Below, piece by piece: positions 1 through 6,998 of a DNA stretch of 19,234 nucleotides. The notes beneath the pieces are model-generated. The model saw only the letters and a list, made by a program, of their open reading frames with translations. It did no database searches and had not been told where the DNA came from. Origin of the DNA: Bacteroidetes bacterium UBA6491 (GTDB lineage Bacteria; Bacteroidota; Bacteroidia; NS11-12g; UBA9320); the NCBI GenBank assembly GCA_002436505.1, contig DJML01000025.1, positions 1 to 19,234 on the forward strand, written 5' to 3'. Position 1 is the stretch's first letter; each line of letters starts with the position of its first letter. The translations under genes and the position numbers were made by a program.

Positions 1-27
1 CGCATTCGACCACTCTGCCATCTCTCC
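1..27 (-). tRNA. tRNA-Ser, 5' part only (cut by window edge)
   Basis: Read on the minus strand, the first 27 bases are the 5' end of a bacterial serine tRNA: acceptor strand GGAGAGA, then TGGCAGAGTGGTCGAATGCG, which fits U8, the D-stem and a D-loop with the invariant GG. The anticodon and the long variable arm lie outside the window, so the isoacceptor cannot be named. The serine call rests on the characteristic GGAGAGATGGC(A/C)GAGTGGT start; a leucine tRNA is the main alternative but usually begins GC. A good Bacteroidota promoter sits just upstream. Confidence 0.85.
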
Positions 28-38
28 TTAACAGGCGG

Positions 39-69
39 CAAAGATAATTTTAGTGGCTTAGTTTGCAAA
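39..69 (-). promoter_or_regulatory. Bacteroidota-type promoter of the tRNA-Ser gene
   Basis: On the minus strand TTTG (69-66) is followed after exactly 19 nt by TATCTTTG (46-39). This matches the Bacteroidota primary-sigma consensus TTTG-N19-TAnnTTTG. The expected transcription start, about 4-7 nt below the -7 box, is near 33-35, a few bases before the mature tRNA 5' end at 27, as expected for a short leader trimmed by RNase P. It is the best promoter match in the window. Confidence 0.75.
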
Positions 70-142
70 AAATGTTTTAAAAGATTTTTGGGATATTTTC
101 CTTGGTTCAAAAAGTACGTACACATGTCCTGCATCCCCCTCG

Positions 143-787
143 CTAGACATCTTCATTGGCAGCCTTCTTTGATTTTTCTCTTATGATAGATTTATTGGGA
201 TAAACAAAATTATATTTATGTCCTTGCATCATTCTTTCCTCAAACTCTAAACCAAGCTTGTCACAGATCATCGTAAGAGTTTCTACCGGACTGTGAACTA
301 TGTCAAAATAATCTATTGGAATTACGTTTTCTGTTATGGAATTCATAATAGATATTGATTTGTCGTATTCCCTTTCAGCCTGCTTTTGAGACATTTTGGT
401 TCTGGTGGTAATACTTTTTATCACTTCATCCCTGTTTCTTGTGATAGTTATGATAGTGGCTCCTTTGTCAATATAATCCTGAATTGACATTGCTGAGGTT
501 GGAAATGGTCTTAACTTGTGGTGTCTGGTCTTTGGGAAAAAGTCAAAATTTGCAATTCGATTCATAAGATGCCCGAACTTAGAGGCACGTTGGTTCATCC
601 TGATCTGTCTCCAGACCAGAAGTTTATTGCCATTGACCTCCTTCCCTATCAACTTTAAAACATCCTTTGTGGTGGATTCAAAAAGCATATTGATCTCTGA
701 ATGCCCGCCCAACATTGCAGTCAGTAAAGTTGTACCGCTTCGCTGGCAGCCCAGAATCAGCAATAGTTTTAATTTCTTATCCTTCAT
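143..787 (-). CDS. Small sulfotransferase family protein
   Basis: This 214-residue protein is predicted to transfer a sulfuryl group from PAPS to an acceptor, probably a glycan. The N-terminus carries the 5'-phosphosulfate-binding loop GCQRSGTTLL (13-22) directly after a hydrophobic beta strand (LKLLLILG). A 3'-phosphate-binding segment ITITRNRDEVIKSI (113-126, with Arg117 and Ser126) follows at the usual distance. It is shorter than most members (about 250-300 residues), with a reduced C-terminal half. There is no signal peptide, so it acts in the cytoplasm. Its ATG shares one base with the stop codon of the upstream GT2 gene (TAATG), so the two are translationally coupled and likely act on the same surface glycan. 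No terminator is visible between this gene and the tRNA. The acceptor is unknown; the fold assignment is firm. Confidence 0.85.
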   Translation of the reverse strand: MKDKKLKLLLILGCQRSGTTLLTAMLGGHSEINMLFESTTKDVLKLIGKEVNGNKLLVWRQIRMNQRASKFGHLMNRIANFDFFPKTRHHKLRPFPTSAMSIQDYIDKGATIITITRNRDEVIKSITTRTKMSQKQAEREYDKSISIMNSITENVIPIDYFDIVHSPVETLTMICDKLGLEFEERMMQGHKYNFVYPNKSIIREKSKKAANEDV

Positions 788-1704
788 TAACCAAAAACAT
801 TAAATTTTCGCTTTACAAATTTAGCTCCCCAGAAAGTAGTAACGTAATAACCAAGCATTTTTAAACTTAATCCTGACCTTAGAAAGTAAAATCTGGCGTT
901 AGCCATATCATCGATCAGGTAGAAATATCTTGCTCTTGAACCATGAATTCTTCGGTATGCGATCTTAGTCTCAGCTGGAAATTCCTTCTGATAATTTTCA
1001 ATGAACATTAATGAAAAATAAAAATCGATTCTCCGGTATTCCTGGTTCAAAGAAAGGTTGGTGCTTTCAACATATCTTTTATACAATGATTCATGCACCT
1101 CAATTGAGTCGTTATTATGGAATAGCCTCAACACCCAGTCGAAATCGACAACGCCAAAATGCTCTTCAAAGATGATGTTCTTCAATTCCTTTCTGAACAC
1201 AATGGACCCAAGGTAAGTATTCTGACCGGAAAGGGATTTGGTGAGCTTATCCAGAAAAGTCTTATTCTTTTCATAGTAAGAATACTCCCTGGAATCATCT
1301 TTTACGCGCTTTACTTCCTTCTGCTTACCTGAATCCACAACAGTATATCCCGAAGTTACAATCGGGACCTTCTGCAGATACGGGATCAGCGCACGTACCC
1401 GTCCGGAATCCCAAAGGTCGTCATGATCGGCGATACATATATAATCACCGGTAGCGTGGCTTAACCCAATATTTCGACCCTTATTAGGTCCTCCGGAATT
1501 ACTTTCTGTGCTAAATCTAATTACCGGAAATTTGTCCAAAAGATTCTTTGTGTTGTCAGTTGAACAATCATCAACCACGATCAATTCCAATTCAAAATCA
1601 ACCCCTTCTCCTTCTTGCGCAAGAATAGATCTCAGGGTATTTTCAATTGTTTTTTCCCCGTTGTACGTAGTTACAATAACTGACAACTTTATCATTCCGT
1701 TCAT
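787..1704 (-). CDS. Family 2 glycosyltransferase (GT-A fold)
   Basis: This predicted inverting glycosyltransferase moves a sugar from a nucleotide-sugar donor to a growing glycan on the cytoplasmic side of the membrane. Visible GT2 features from the chosen start: N-terminal strand MIKLSVIVTTYNGEKTI (4-20), VVDDCSTD (43-50) binding the nucleotide, SGGPNKGRNIG (70-80), and the DXD metal site ADHDD (92-96). The C-terminal ~200 residues are family-typical but not diagnostic; no transmembrane helix is evident. The frame stays open to a TTG at 1746, but those 14 extra residues precede the conserved first strand and are not expected, so I place the start at the ATG at 1704; the ATG at 1695 is equally possible. 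No Shine-Dalgarno is evident. The stop overlaps the sulfotransferase start by one base. Donor and acceptor cannot be read from the sequence. Confidence 0.9.
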   Translation of the reverse strand: MNGMIKLSVIVTTYNGEKTIENTLRSILAQEGEGVDFELELIVVDDCSTDNTKNLLDKFPVIRFSTESNSGGPNKGRNIGLSHATGDYICIADHDDLWDSGRVRALIPYLQKVPIVTSGYTVVDSGKQKEVKRVKDDSREYSYYEKNKTFLDKLTKSLSGQNTYLGSIVFRKELKNIIFEEHFGVVDFDWVLRLFHNNDSIEVHESLYKRYVESTNLSLNQEYRRIDFYFSLMFIENYQKEFPAETKIAYRRIHGSRARYFYLIDDMANARFYFLRSGLSLKMLGYYVTTFWGAKFVKRKFNVFG

Positions 1705-1885
1705 ATATGCTTGCAATGAGGATCTGGTCAATGCTTGCTGTTGCAATTTTACGCCTCTAATGTTAGAAAAAAAAAAGACCGTTACAAGGGCATCCTATTT
1801 TGTGGATTTTCAGACGAAAAAGCGACCTATAAGACCAGGCACTTACAATTATGGTTGATCAATTTTAATCCATTAATCTTCTAAC

Positions 1886-1915
1886 AATAAAAAAACCGCC
1901 CCTTGCGAGGCGGTT
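1886..1915 (-). terminator. Intrinsic terminator of the T9SS cargo gene
   Basis: On the minus strand the sequence reads AACCGCC (1915-1909), an 8-nt loop, GGCGGTT (1900-1894), then a T tract through 1889. The seven-pair GC-rich stem plus T run begins 27 nt after the stop codon of the 881-residue gene. It separates that gene from the GT2/sulfotransferase pair, which must then have its own promoter in 1705-1885. The plus strand also shows a weaker pyrimidine tract after the stem, but no plus-strand gene ends here. Confidence 0.9.
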
Positions 1916-1941
1916 CTCCTTTTACCTGGATCAATTGGATC

Positions 1942-4587
1942 CTAATTCTTAATGATCCGGCTTGAATATACTTCATTAAGAGATTCTACTGTGATCAGAT
2001 ATGCTCCTGGTTTAACAGAAGATACATCTATCATGGCAGAACCGTTATTCAATTCCGTTTCAGTTACAGTTTTGGTCATTACAACCTTTCCAGTCATGTT
2101 TATTACTGATACAGTGGTTTCACCGATTACATTTTCAGGGATCTGAACTGTTACGATGCCTTTAACCGGGTTTGGAGATACAGTTACCTCGCCAACCGGA
2201 CCACCGAAGTTCACAGTTCTTATCACTGAGTAATCCCATGTGCCGTTAAAATCAGTTTGTTTGATTCTATAGTAGTTGACACCCATAATTGGATCGGCGT
2301 GAATGTACTCGTAATGTTTTGCTGAGGTTGAGTTTCCTGCTCCCTTAACAATACCAATATCTGTAAAGTGTACACCATCAGTGGAATGTTGAACAGTGAA
2401 GAAATCATTGTTCATTTCCTGAGAGGTTGACCAGTTCAGGACAGATGCATCGCTTCCTAATTTGTTCGCCTGGAAGTCGAGCCATGTTACAGGAACTGCA
2501 GCTCCCCATACTCCAAAGTATCTTAAAATTGTATCTATAGATGATGTAAAGGACAAAGCATAGCCAGCGCCACCTTCTGTTACAGTAGGTGTAGGTACTT
2601 TACCATCAACATTTACTTTCAATACAAAACAATCTGATCCTGTACCATCGGTCCACTCCATAGTTAATTCAGGAGCATATGGAGCGCCGTTGTAATCCTT
2701 AGTTCTAATCCATCTACCGTTCTGGTCCTCATCAAGGAAGAAAAGAAGGAAACTGGATTGTCCTCCATATCCTGGCAGGCCAATTACTTCCTGGAATGCA
2801 CTTGCAATGTTCGGAGTGTAATATGCTTCACCATCTGTCCAATCTTCGTTAATTACCCATGTGGTGGCTGTAGTAAGATTTGATTTTCTATTACTCAAAT
2901 CACTGGTCTGGCCAGTTTTTACTGCACCTGCATTAGTTTCTAATTCACAAGCGATCTTTGTTTGCACAATACCACTTGAATTTCCTGCGGCAATAAATTT
3001 AACATGAGCATCAACCACAACGTCCCCTACTTTCAATCCGATGTTCTTAAATCTGAAGGCTGCAATTTGATCGCCGATATTTATGGAGTCAGCGTTAAAA
3101 AATACCAATCCACCATCTTCAACTGCGTCATCAGTAGGACCTGAAACCAATTTAGTGGTTTTACCTGCGTTGTTACTTGTTGCGTCACCACCGTATTGTG
3201 TTGTAAACACAAACTCTCCGGTTTCGTCAACTTGTACTGTGTCAAGCCATCCTCCAGTATTAGCAACACCGTCGCAGTTGTCATCGTCATATAGTTCAAC
3301 CACGATTCCAATAAGGCTATCCTGATTTACATCTTCTGAACCTTGCATCACCGAATCCTTGTTCACATCTTCGTATACTCTTCCAGTTATAAGAAGTCCG
3401 TAGTGGTAAGAGAAGTTGTTCTCATCATAATAATCACCAGCACTTCCAGCTGTAGGATCTATTGCTAATTGAAAGACCTCATAATTTGTATTTATCGGGT
3501 AATCATTAACGTCTGAAACGATAATATATTCATCACTGGCCGCAAAAGGAATCCTAAAATCATAGAAACCATTGTAATTCGTGTTTACACTGGCAACAAT
3601 TGAATCTTCATTTCCGTCAAGGACGCCATTTCCATTATCGTCAAGATATAGTGTTACAGTAATGTTGTTTCCTCCTGTTTCATCTGCCTCAAAGATCGCG
3701 CTGAGATTTGCATCGTTAAACACATAACCAGAAATACCTATGTAATTAATTGGTAGATTTTGAAAAGAAATGGTAGTCAGATCACCATTAACGGAAGTAG
3801 TGGTAACCGGAAACCATAAGGCTGAATTTGGATCGATAAGGTATATTTCACCTTCATTCGTAGATCCGAACATTTGTCCTGAACTGTTAAATGTTAATCC
3901 CTCAATTCCCAGATCACCCATTTTACCAACAAGTTCTGCTTCTGCCGTCCAGTTGGTTCCAGGGATCAGGTTGACCTTATACAGACTCATCCCGCCATTC
4001 TGTACGCCTAAATAAAGGTCATTGGTCAGCGGATCGAATTTCATTGAAGTAACAGTACCTTCCGCAATACCGGTAACTTCAATAATATCAGTACCCCCGG
4101 GGGTAAGATCACCGTCGATCAATCCTGTTGACCGGTTGATCACTGATAGGAAAATACCTGTTGCGCTAATAGCGTCGTCTGCATTGACCACCCAAAGGTT
4201 GCCAGATGCATCAAACGACATGCCATTATAAATGTCTGGATCTTCTGCAATATTGACGTCAATTTCACTAGACGAATATTGTTCTACTGTTGTACTGTTG
4301 GATTCAACATAATACAATTTTTCTACATTGATGAACCAAAGGGTGTCATCGTAATACGCAGAAGCACCAACATCAGATAACGTTGTGCTGCTGTAGGTCA
4401 GAGTGAAGCTGTCAACTCCGGTCACCGTTCCATTAGCTGCCATTGAAACTTCGATCAATTTATCTGTTTCAGTGTTAAAGGAATAACCGGTAGATTGACT
4501 CCACGCGTTTGTCAAGAATGATAGGTTTGTCAAAATGAGTGCTCCCATTACGACGAGGCTCCTCATGGTTCGGGTAAAAGTCTTCAT
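1942..4587 (-). CDS. Secreted T9SS cargo protein with beta-propeller-like and SdrD-B-like domains
   Basis: This 881-residue protein is predicted to cross the inner membrane by Sec and the outer membrane by type IX secretion. Residues 1-30 form a signal peptide (KTFTRTMR, a hydrophobic core, cleavage near AWS|QS). Residues ~45-280 contain propeller-like repeats such as FDASGNLWVVN, FDPLTNDLYLGV and FNSSGQMFGSTNEGEIYLID. Residues 284-398 and 399-465 look like SdrD-B/collagen-binding-B repeats (ISGYVFNDAN..., ITGRVYEDVNKD... with Asp/Asn-rich calcium-type loops). Residues ~500-648 resemble the DNRLRE-type beta-sandwich (AFRFKNIGL... APELTMEW). Residues ~649-695 appear to complete the second SdrD-B unit. 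A linker typical of Bacteroidota sorted proteins (MNNDFFTVQHSTDG...NYYRIKQTDFNG, 726-782) precedes the type-A sorting domain (VTVSPNPVKG 801-810 to RIIKN 877-881). No catalytic site is recognised; a surface adhesin or carbohydrate-binding role is an inference. It is monocistronic, ending at a strong terminator. Confidence 0.88.
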   Translation of the reverse strand: MKTFTRTMRSLVVMGALILTNLSFLTNAWSQSTGYSFNTETDKLIEVSMAANGTVTGVDSFTLTYSSTTLSDVGASAYYDDTLWFINVEKLYYVESNSTTVEQYSSSEIDVNIAEDPDIYNGMSFDASGNLWVVNADDAISATGIFLSVINRSTGLIDGDLTPGGTDIIEVTGIAEGTVTSMKFDPLTNDLYLGVQNGGMSLYKVNLIPGTNWTAEAELVGKMGDLGIEGLTFNSSGQMFGSTNEGEIYLIDPNSALWFPVTTTSVNGDLTTISFQNLPINYIGISGYVFNDANLSAIFEADETGGNNITVTLYLDDNGNGVLDGNEDSIVASVNTNYNGFYDFRIPFAASDEYIIVSDVNDYPINTNYEVFQLAIDPTAGSAGDYYDENNFSYHYGLLITGRVYEDVNKDSVMQGSEDVNQDSLIGIVVELYDDDNCDGVANTGGWLDTVQVDETGEFVFTTQYGGDATSNNAGKTTKLVSGPTDDAVEDGGLVFFNADSINIGDQIAAFRFKNIGLKVGDVVVDAHVKFIAAGNSSGIVQTKIACELETNAGAVKTGQTSDLSNRKSNLTTATTWVINEDWTDGEAYYTPNIASAFQEVIGLPGYGGQSSFLLFFLDEDQNGRWIRTKDYNGAPYAPELTMEWTDGTGSDCFVLKVNVDGKVPTPTVTEGGAGYALSFTSSIDTILRYFGVWGAAVPVTWLDFQANKLGSDASVLNWSTSQEMNNDFFTVQHSTDGVHFTDIGIVKGAGNSTSAKHYEYIHADPIMGVNYYRIKQTDFNGTWDYSVIRTVNFGGPVGEVTVSPNPVKGIVTVQIPENVIGETTVSVINMTGKVVMTKTVTETELNNGSAMIDVSSVKPGAYLITVESLNEVYSSRIIKN

Positions 4588-4605
4588 GCTACTTAAATTT
4601 GATTA

Positions 4606-4616
4606 GTGATAATCAC
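4606..4616. repeat. Short palindrome in the leader of the T9SS cargo gene
   Basis: GTGAT-A-ATCAC is a perfect inverted repeat, nested with GATTA-GTGA-TAATC (4601-4614). It lies 19-29 nt upstream of the start codon at 4587 and just below the candidate promoter at 4626-4633, so it would be in the mRNA leader. It could be an operator or a small hairpin; short palindromes also occur by chance in AT-rich DNA. Confidence 0.3.
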
Positions 4617-4625
4617 AATGTATGC

Positions 4626-4659
4626 CAAATATAATCATTCACTTCAAATGTTCTATCAA
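4626..4659 (-). promoter_or_regulatory. Candidate promoter of the T9SS cargo gene
   Basis: On the minus strand TATATTTG (4633-4626) matches the Bacteroidota -7 box TAnnTTTG exactly. The nearest upstream TTG (4659-4657) is 23 nt away, longer than the usual 19-21, so the -33 element is weak. It would give a leader of roughly 30-35 nt before the ATG at 4587. Confidence 0.45.
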
Positions 4660-4789
4660 TGGTACTTTTCCACTACTGAGAACTGCACTTATTTCGCATC
4701 ATCAAATAATTGATTATCATCATATTAAACGTTAAAACAAATTTACTCTGAATTTATTTTTTCATATAAAAACACCCACCGAAGATAAA

Positions 4790-4825
4790 TTGGAATTATC
4801 CCAATATGGGAAATAATGGTTCCAA
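4790..4825. repeat. Imperfect inverted repeat in the parE upstream region
   Basis: Outer arms TTGGAA (4790-4795) and TTCCAA (4820-4825) are perfect complements. Inside them CCC (4800-4802) can pair with GGG (4808-4810) across the AATAT spacer, and TTAT with ATAA with bulges. It lies about 220 nt upstream of parE. No T tract follows, so it is not a terminator; an operator or nothing at all are the options. Confidence 0.3.
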
Positions 4826-4831
4826 AATCGA

Positions 4832-4845
4832 GATGAAATTTCATC
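4832..4845. repeat. Perfect 14-bp palindrome in the parE upstream region
   Basis: GATGAAA|TTTCATC is perfectly palindromic with no spacer, seven bases per half-site. It sits 6 bp beyond the imperfect inverted repeat at 4790-4825 and about 200 bp upstream of parE. The form suits a dimeric helix-turn-helix regulator, but no such regulator is encoded in the window. Confidence 0.35.
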
Positions 4846-5048
4846 AAATCCCAGTTTAAAATTCGAATAACCGATGAAAGGAAAAATCGAAATATCAGTT
4901 TAACTAATTACCAATTACATATTTAATAAAAGCAAGGGACTACTTTTTAACACACTGTAGATAAATAAGCGACCAAGGATTTCATCCAAACCCTTAGTAT
5001 TAGTATTTTCGGTGGGTTCAATTGATAGCGTAAATTTTAAGAAAAGAA

Positions 5049-6974
5049 GTGGTAGAAAACGAGAACATCATATACGATGAGAGCAGTATACGATCTCTGG
5101 ACTGGCGGGAGCATATCAGGCTCCGACCGGGGATGTATATTGGTAAGTTGGGAAATGGGTCGTCAGCTGATGATGGAATATATGTTCTTCTTAAAGAGGT
5201 GGTCGACAACTCTATTGATGAGTATGTAATGGGCCATGGGTCGAAGATAGAGATCGATATTGATGGCAGAATGGTCTCTATACGCGATTATGGAAGAGGT
5301 ATTCCGCTTGGCAAGGTCGTTGAATGTGTATCCAAGATCAATACAGGCGGGAAATATGATTCGAAAGCTTTTCAAAAATCTGTAGGCCTGAATGGCGTTG
5401 GTACAAAGGCTGTAAACGCCCTGTCGACTTACTTTAAGGTCCAGTCCTTTCGTGATGGAAAAACAAAAATCGCTGAGTTTTCGAAAGGTGATCTTACCAA
5501 AGAAAGTGATGCCAAGACCGATGAGAAGAATGGTACGCTGGTTGTGTTCGAAGCTGATGACTCAATATTCAAACATTACAGATACATACAGGACTATATT
5601 GAGAACCAGGTTTGGAACTATTGTTATTTGAACGCAGGACTTAGCATCTGGCTTAACGGTAAACGCTATTTCTCTAAGAACGGATTGCTTGATCTTCTGG
5701 AAAGAAAGACCGACGAAGAACAACTTAGGTACCCTATCATCCATCTAAAAGGAGATGATATTGAGGTAGCGCTTACCCATGACAGTCATTATGGTGAAGA
5801 CTATTACTCTTTTGTCAACGGGCAACATACCACCCACGGCGGGACACATCTCACTGCTTATAAGGAAGCTATCGTTAAAACCCTAAGAGATTTCTACAAC
5901 AAGAACCTGGATCCATCCGATGTACGTGCTTCGATCGTTACAGCGATCAGCATTCGGGTGCAGGAACCTGTCTTTGAATCACAGACAAAAACAAAGCTTG
6001 GTTCTAACGACATTGGTCCTAAAGGCCCAACGATCAAATCTTTTATCAACGACTTTATAAAGACAAAGCTTGATAATTACCTTCACAGGAATCAAAACAT
6101 TGCAGATGCACTGTTAAAAAGAATCCAGCAATCTGAGAAGGAAAGAAAAGACATGGCCGGTGTTCGAAAACTTGCCAAAGAAAGGGCTAAGAAAGCGAAT
6201 CTGCATAACAAGAAATTAAGAGATTGTCGTGTTCATCTAACCGATAATGACGGTGATAACCGGTCTGAATCGACGCTATTTATTACTGAGGGAGATTCAG
6301 CCAGCGGTTCTATTACCAAATCAAGGGATGTCCAGACTCAGGCAGTATTCAGTTTACGTGGAAAGCCACTTAACTGCTACGGGCTTACTAAGAAAGTGGT
6401 CTATGAGAACGAGGAATTCAATTTACTGCAACACGCCCTTGATATTGAAGAAGACCTGGAGAACCTCAGATATCAGAATATAGTAATTGCCACAGATGCA
6501 GATGTCGACGGTATGCATATCCGTTTACTCATGCTCACCTTTTTCCTGCAGTTCTTTCCTGATCTGGTAAAGGCCGGGCATCTATTCATACTAGATACTC
6601 CGCTGTTCAGGGTCAGAAATAAAAAAGAGACCATCTATTGCTATTCTGAAGAGGAAAAGCAATCAGCTATCAGGAAACTGACCGGCGCTCCGGAAATAAC
6701 AAGATTCAAGGGACTTGGGGAAATATCACCGGATGAATTTGGCATGTTCATAGGCGACGAGATCAGGTTACAGCCAATAATACTGAATGAAGAAACAGCT
6801 GTTCCTAATCTTCTGGAATATTATATGGGTAAAAATACACCAGACAGACAACAGTTTATTATTGAGAACCTTCGTGTTGAAATAGATGAAACGAATGAGG
6901 ATGAGGAGTTGGATATTGATCTTGAGTCCAGCACAAAGGCCAGCAAACAAAAACAAAAAAAAGAAGCCGCATAA
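5049..6974 (+). CDS. parE: DNA topoisomerase IV subunit B (ATPase subunit)
   Basis: This 641-residue protein is the ATP-hydrolysing half of topoisomerase IV, which decatenates daughter chromosomes in the cytoplasm. GHKL ATPase signatures: EVVDNSIDE (50-58, Mg-binding Asn54), [10 protein letters not shown] (79-88) and the ATP-lid loop [14 protein letters not shown] (113-126). The transducer domain shows the QTK switch loop ([10 protein letters not shown], Lys314). The TOPRIM domain has catalytic Glu414 in [10 protein letters not shown] and DADVD (483-487), with FKGLGE (553-558) near the end. [14 protein letters not shown] rather than EGDSAGGS is what I associate with Bacteroidota ParE and argues against GyrB. 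The start is GTG at 5049: an in-frame TAA lies at 5031 and the next Met (29) is inside the conserved domain. A weak purine-rich AAGAAAAG precedes it. The tail is Lys-rich. It is followed 24 bp later by parC. Confidence 0.93.
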   Translation: MVENENIIYDESSIRSLDWREHIRLRPGMYIGKLGNGSSADDGIYVLLKEVVDNSIDEYVMGHGSKIEIDIDGRMVSIRDYGRGIPLGKVVECVSKINTGGKYDSKAFQKSVGLNGVGTKAVNALSTYFKVQSFRDGKTKIAEFSKGDLTKESDAKTDEKNGTLVVFEADDSIFKHYRYIQDYIENQVWNYCYLNAGLSIWLNGKRYFSKNGLLDLLERKTDEEQLRYPIIHLKGDDIEVALTHDSHYGEDYYSFVNGQHTTHGGTHLTAYKEAIVKTLRDFYNKNLDPSDVRASIVTAISIRVQEPVFESQTKTKLGSNDIGPKGPTIKSFINDFIKTKLDNYLHRNQNIADALLKRIQQSEKERKDMAGVRKLAKERAKKANLHNKKLRDCRVHLTDNDGDNRSESTLFITEGDSASGSITKSRDVQTQAVFSLRGKPLNCYGLTKKVVYENEEFNLLQHALDIEEDLENLRYQNIVIATDADVDGMHIRLLMLTFFLQFFPDLVKAGHLFILDTPLFRVRNKKETIYCYSEEEKQSAIRKLTGAPEITRFKGLGEISPDEFGMFIGDEIRLQPIILNEETAVPNLLEYYMGKNTPDRQQFIIENLRVEIDETNEDEELDIDLESSTKASKQKQKKEAA

Positions 6975-6998
6975 TAATTTAAGAGGGTATTGGATTAG

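Larger units (their letters stand above)
4588..5048. other. 461-bp AT-rich divergent intergenic region
   Basis: This gap separates the minus-strand T9SS cargo gene from plus-strand parE and must hold both promoters. A -7 box for the cargo gene is seen at 4626-4633. No exact TAnnTTTG box was found for parE; TATTTTCG at 5004-5011 is a one-mismatch candidate. Three inverted repeats lie within it (4606-4616, 4790-4825, 4832-4845). I find no credible small ORF, RNA gene or mobile-element remnant. Confidence 0.6.

Noticed and set aside
1705..1746. TTG-initiated N-terminal extension of the GT2 glycosyltransferase
   Set aside because: The extra residues come before the conserved first strand, lack a ribosome-binding site and use a rare start, so an internal ATG is preferred.
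1747..1885. Possible promoter TTG-N20-TAACATTAG for the GT2 gene on the minus strand
   Set aside because: The -7 part misses the TTTG core, so it is not distinguishable from chance in this poly-T stretch, although a promoter must exist nearby.
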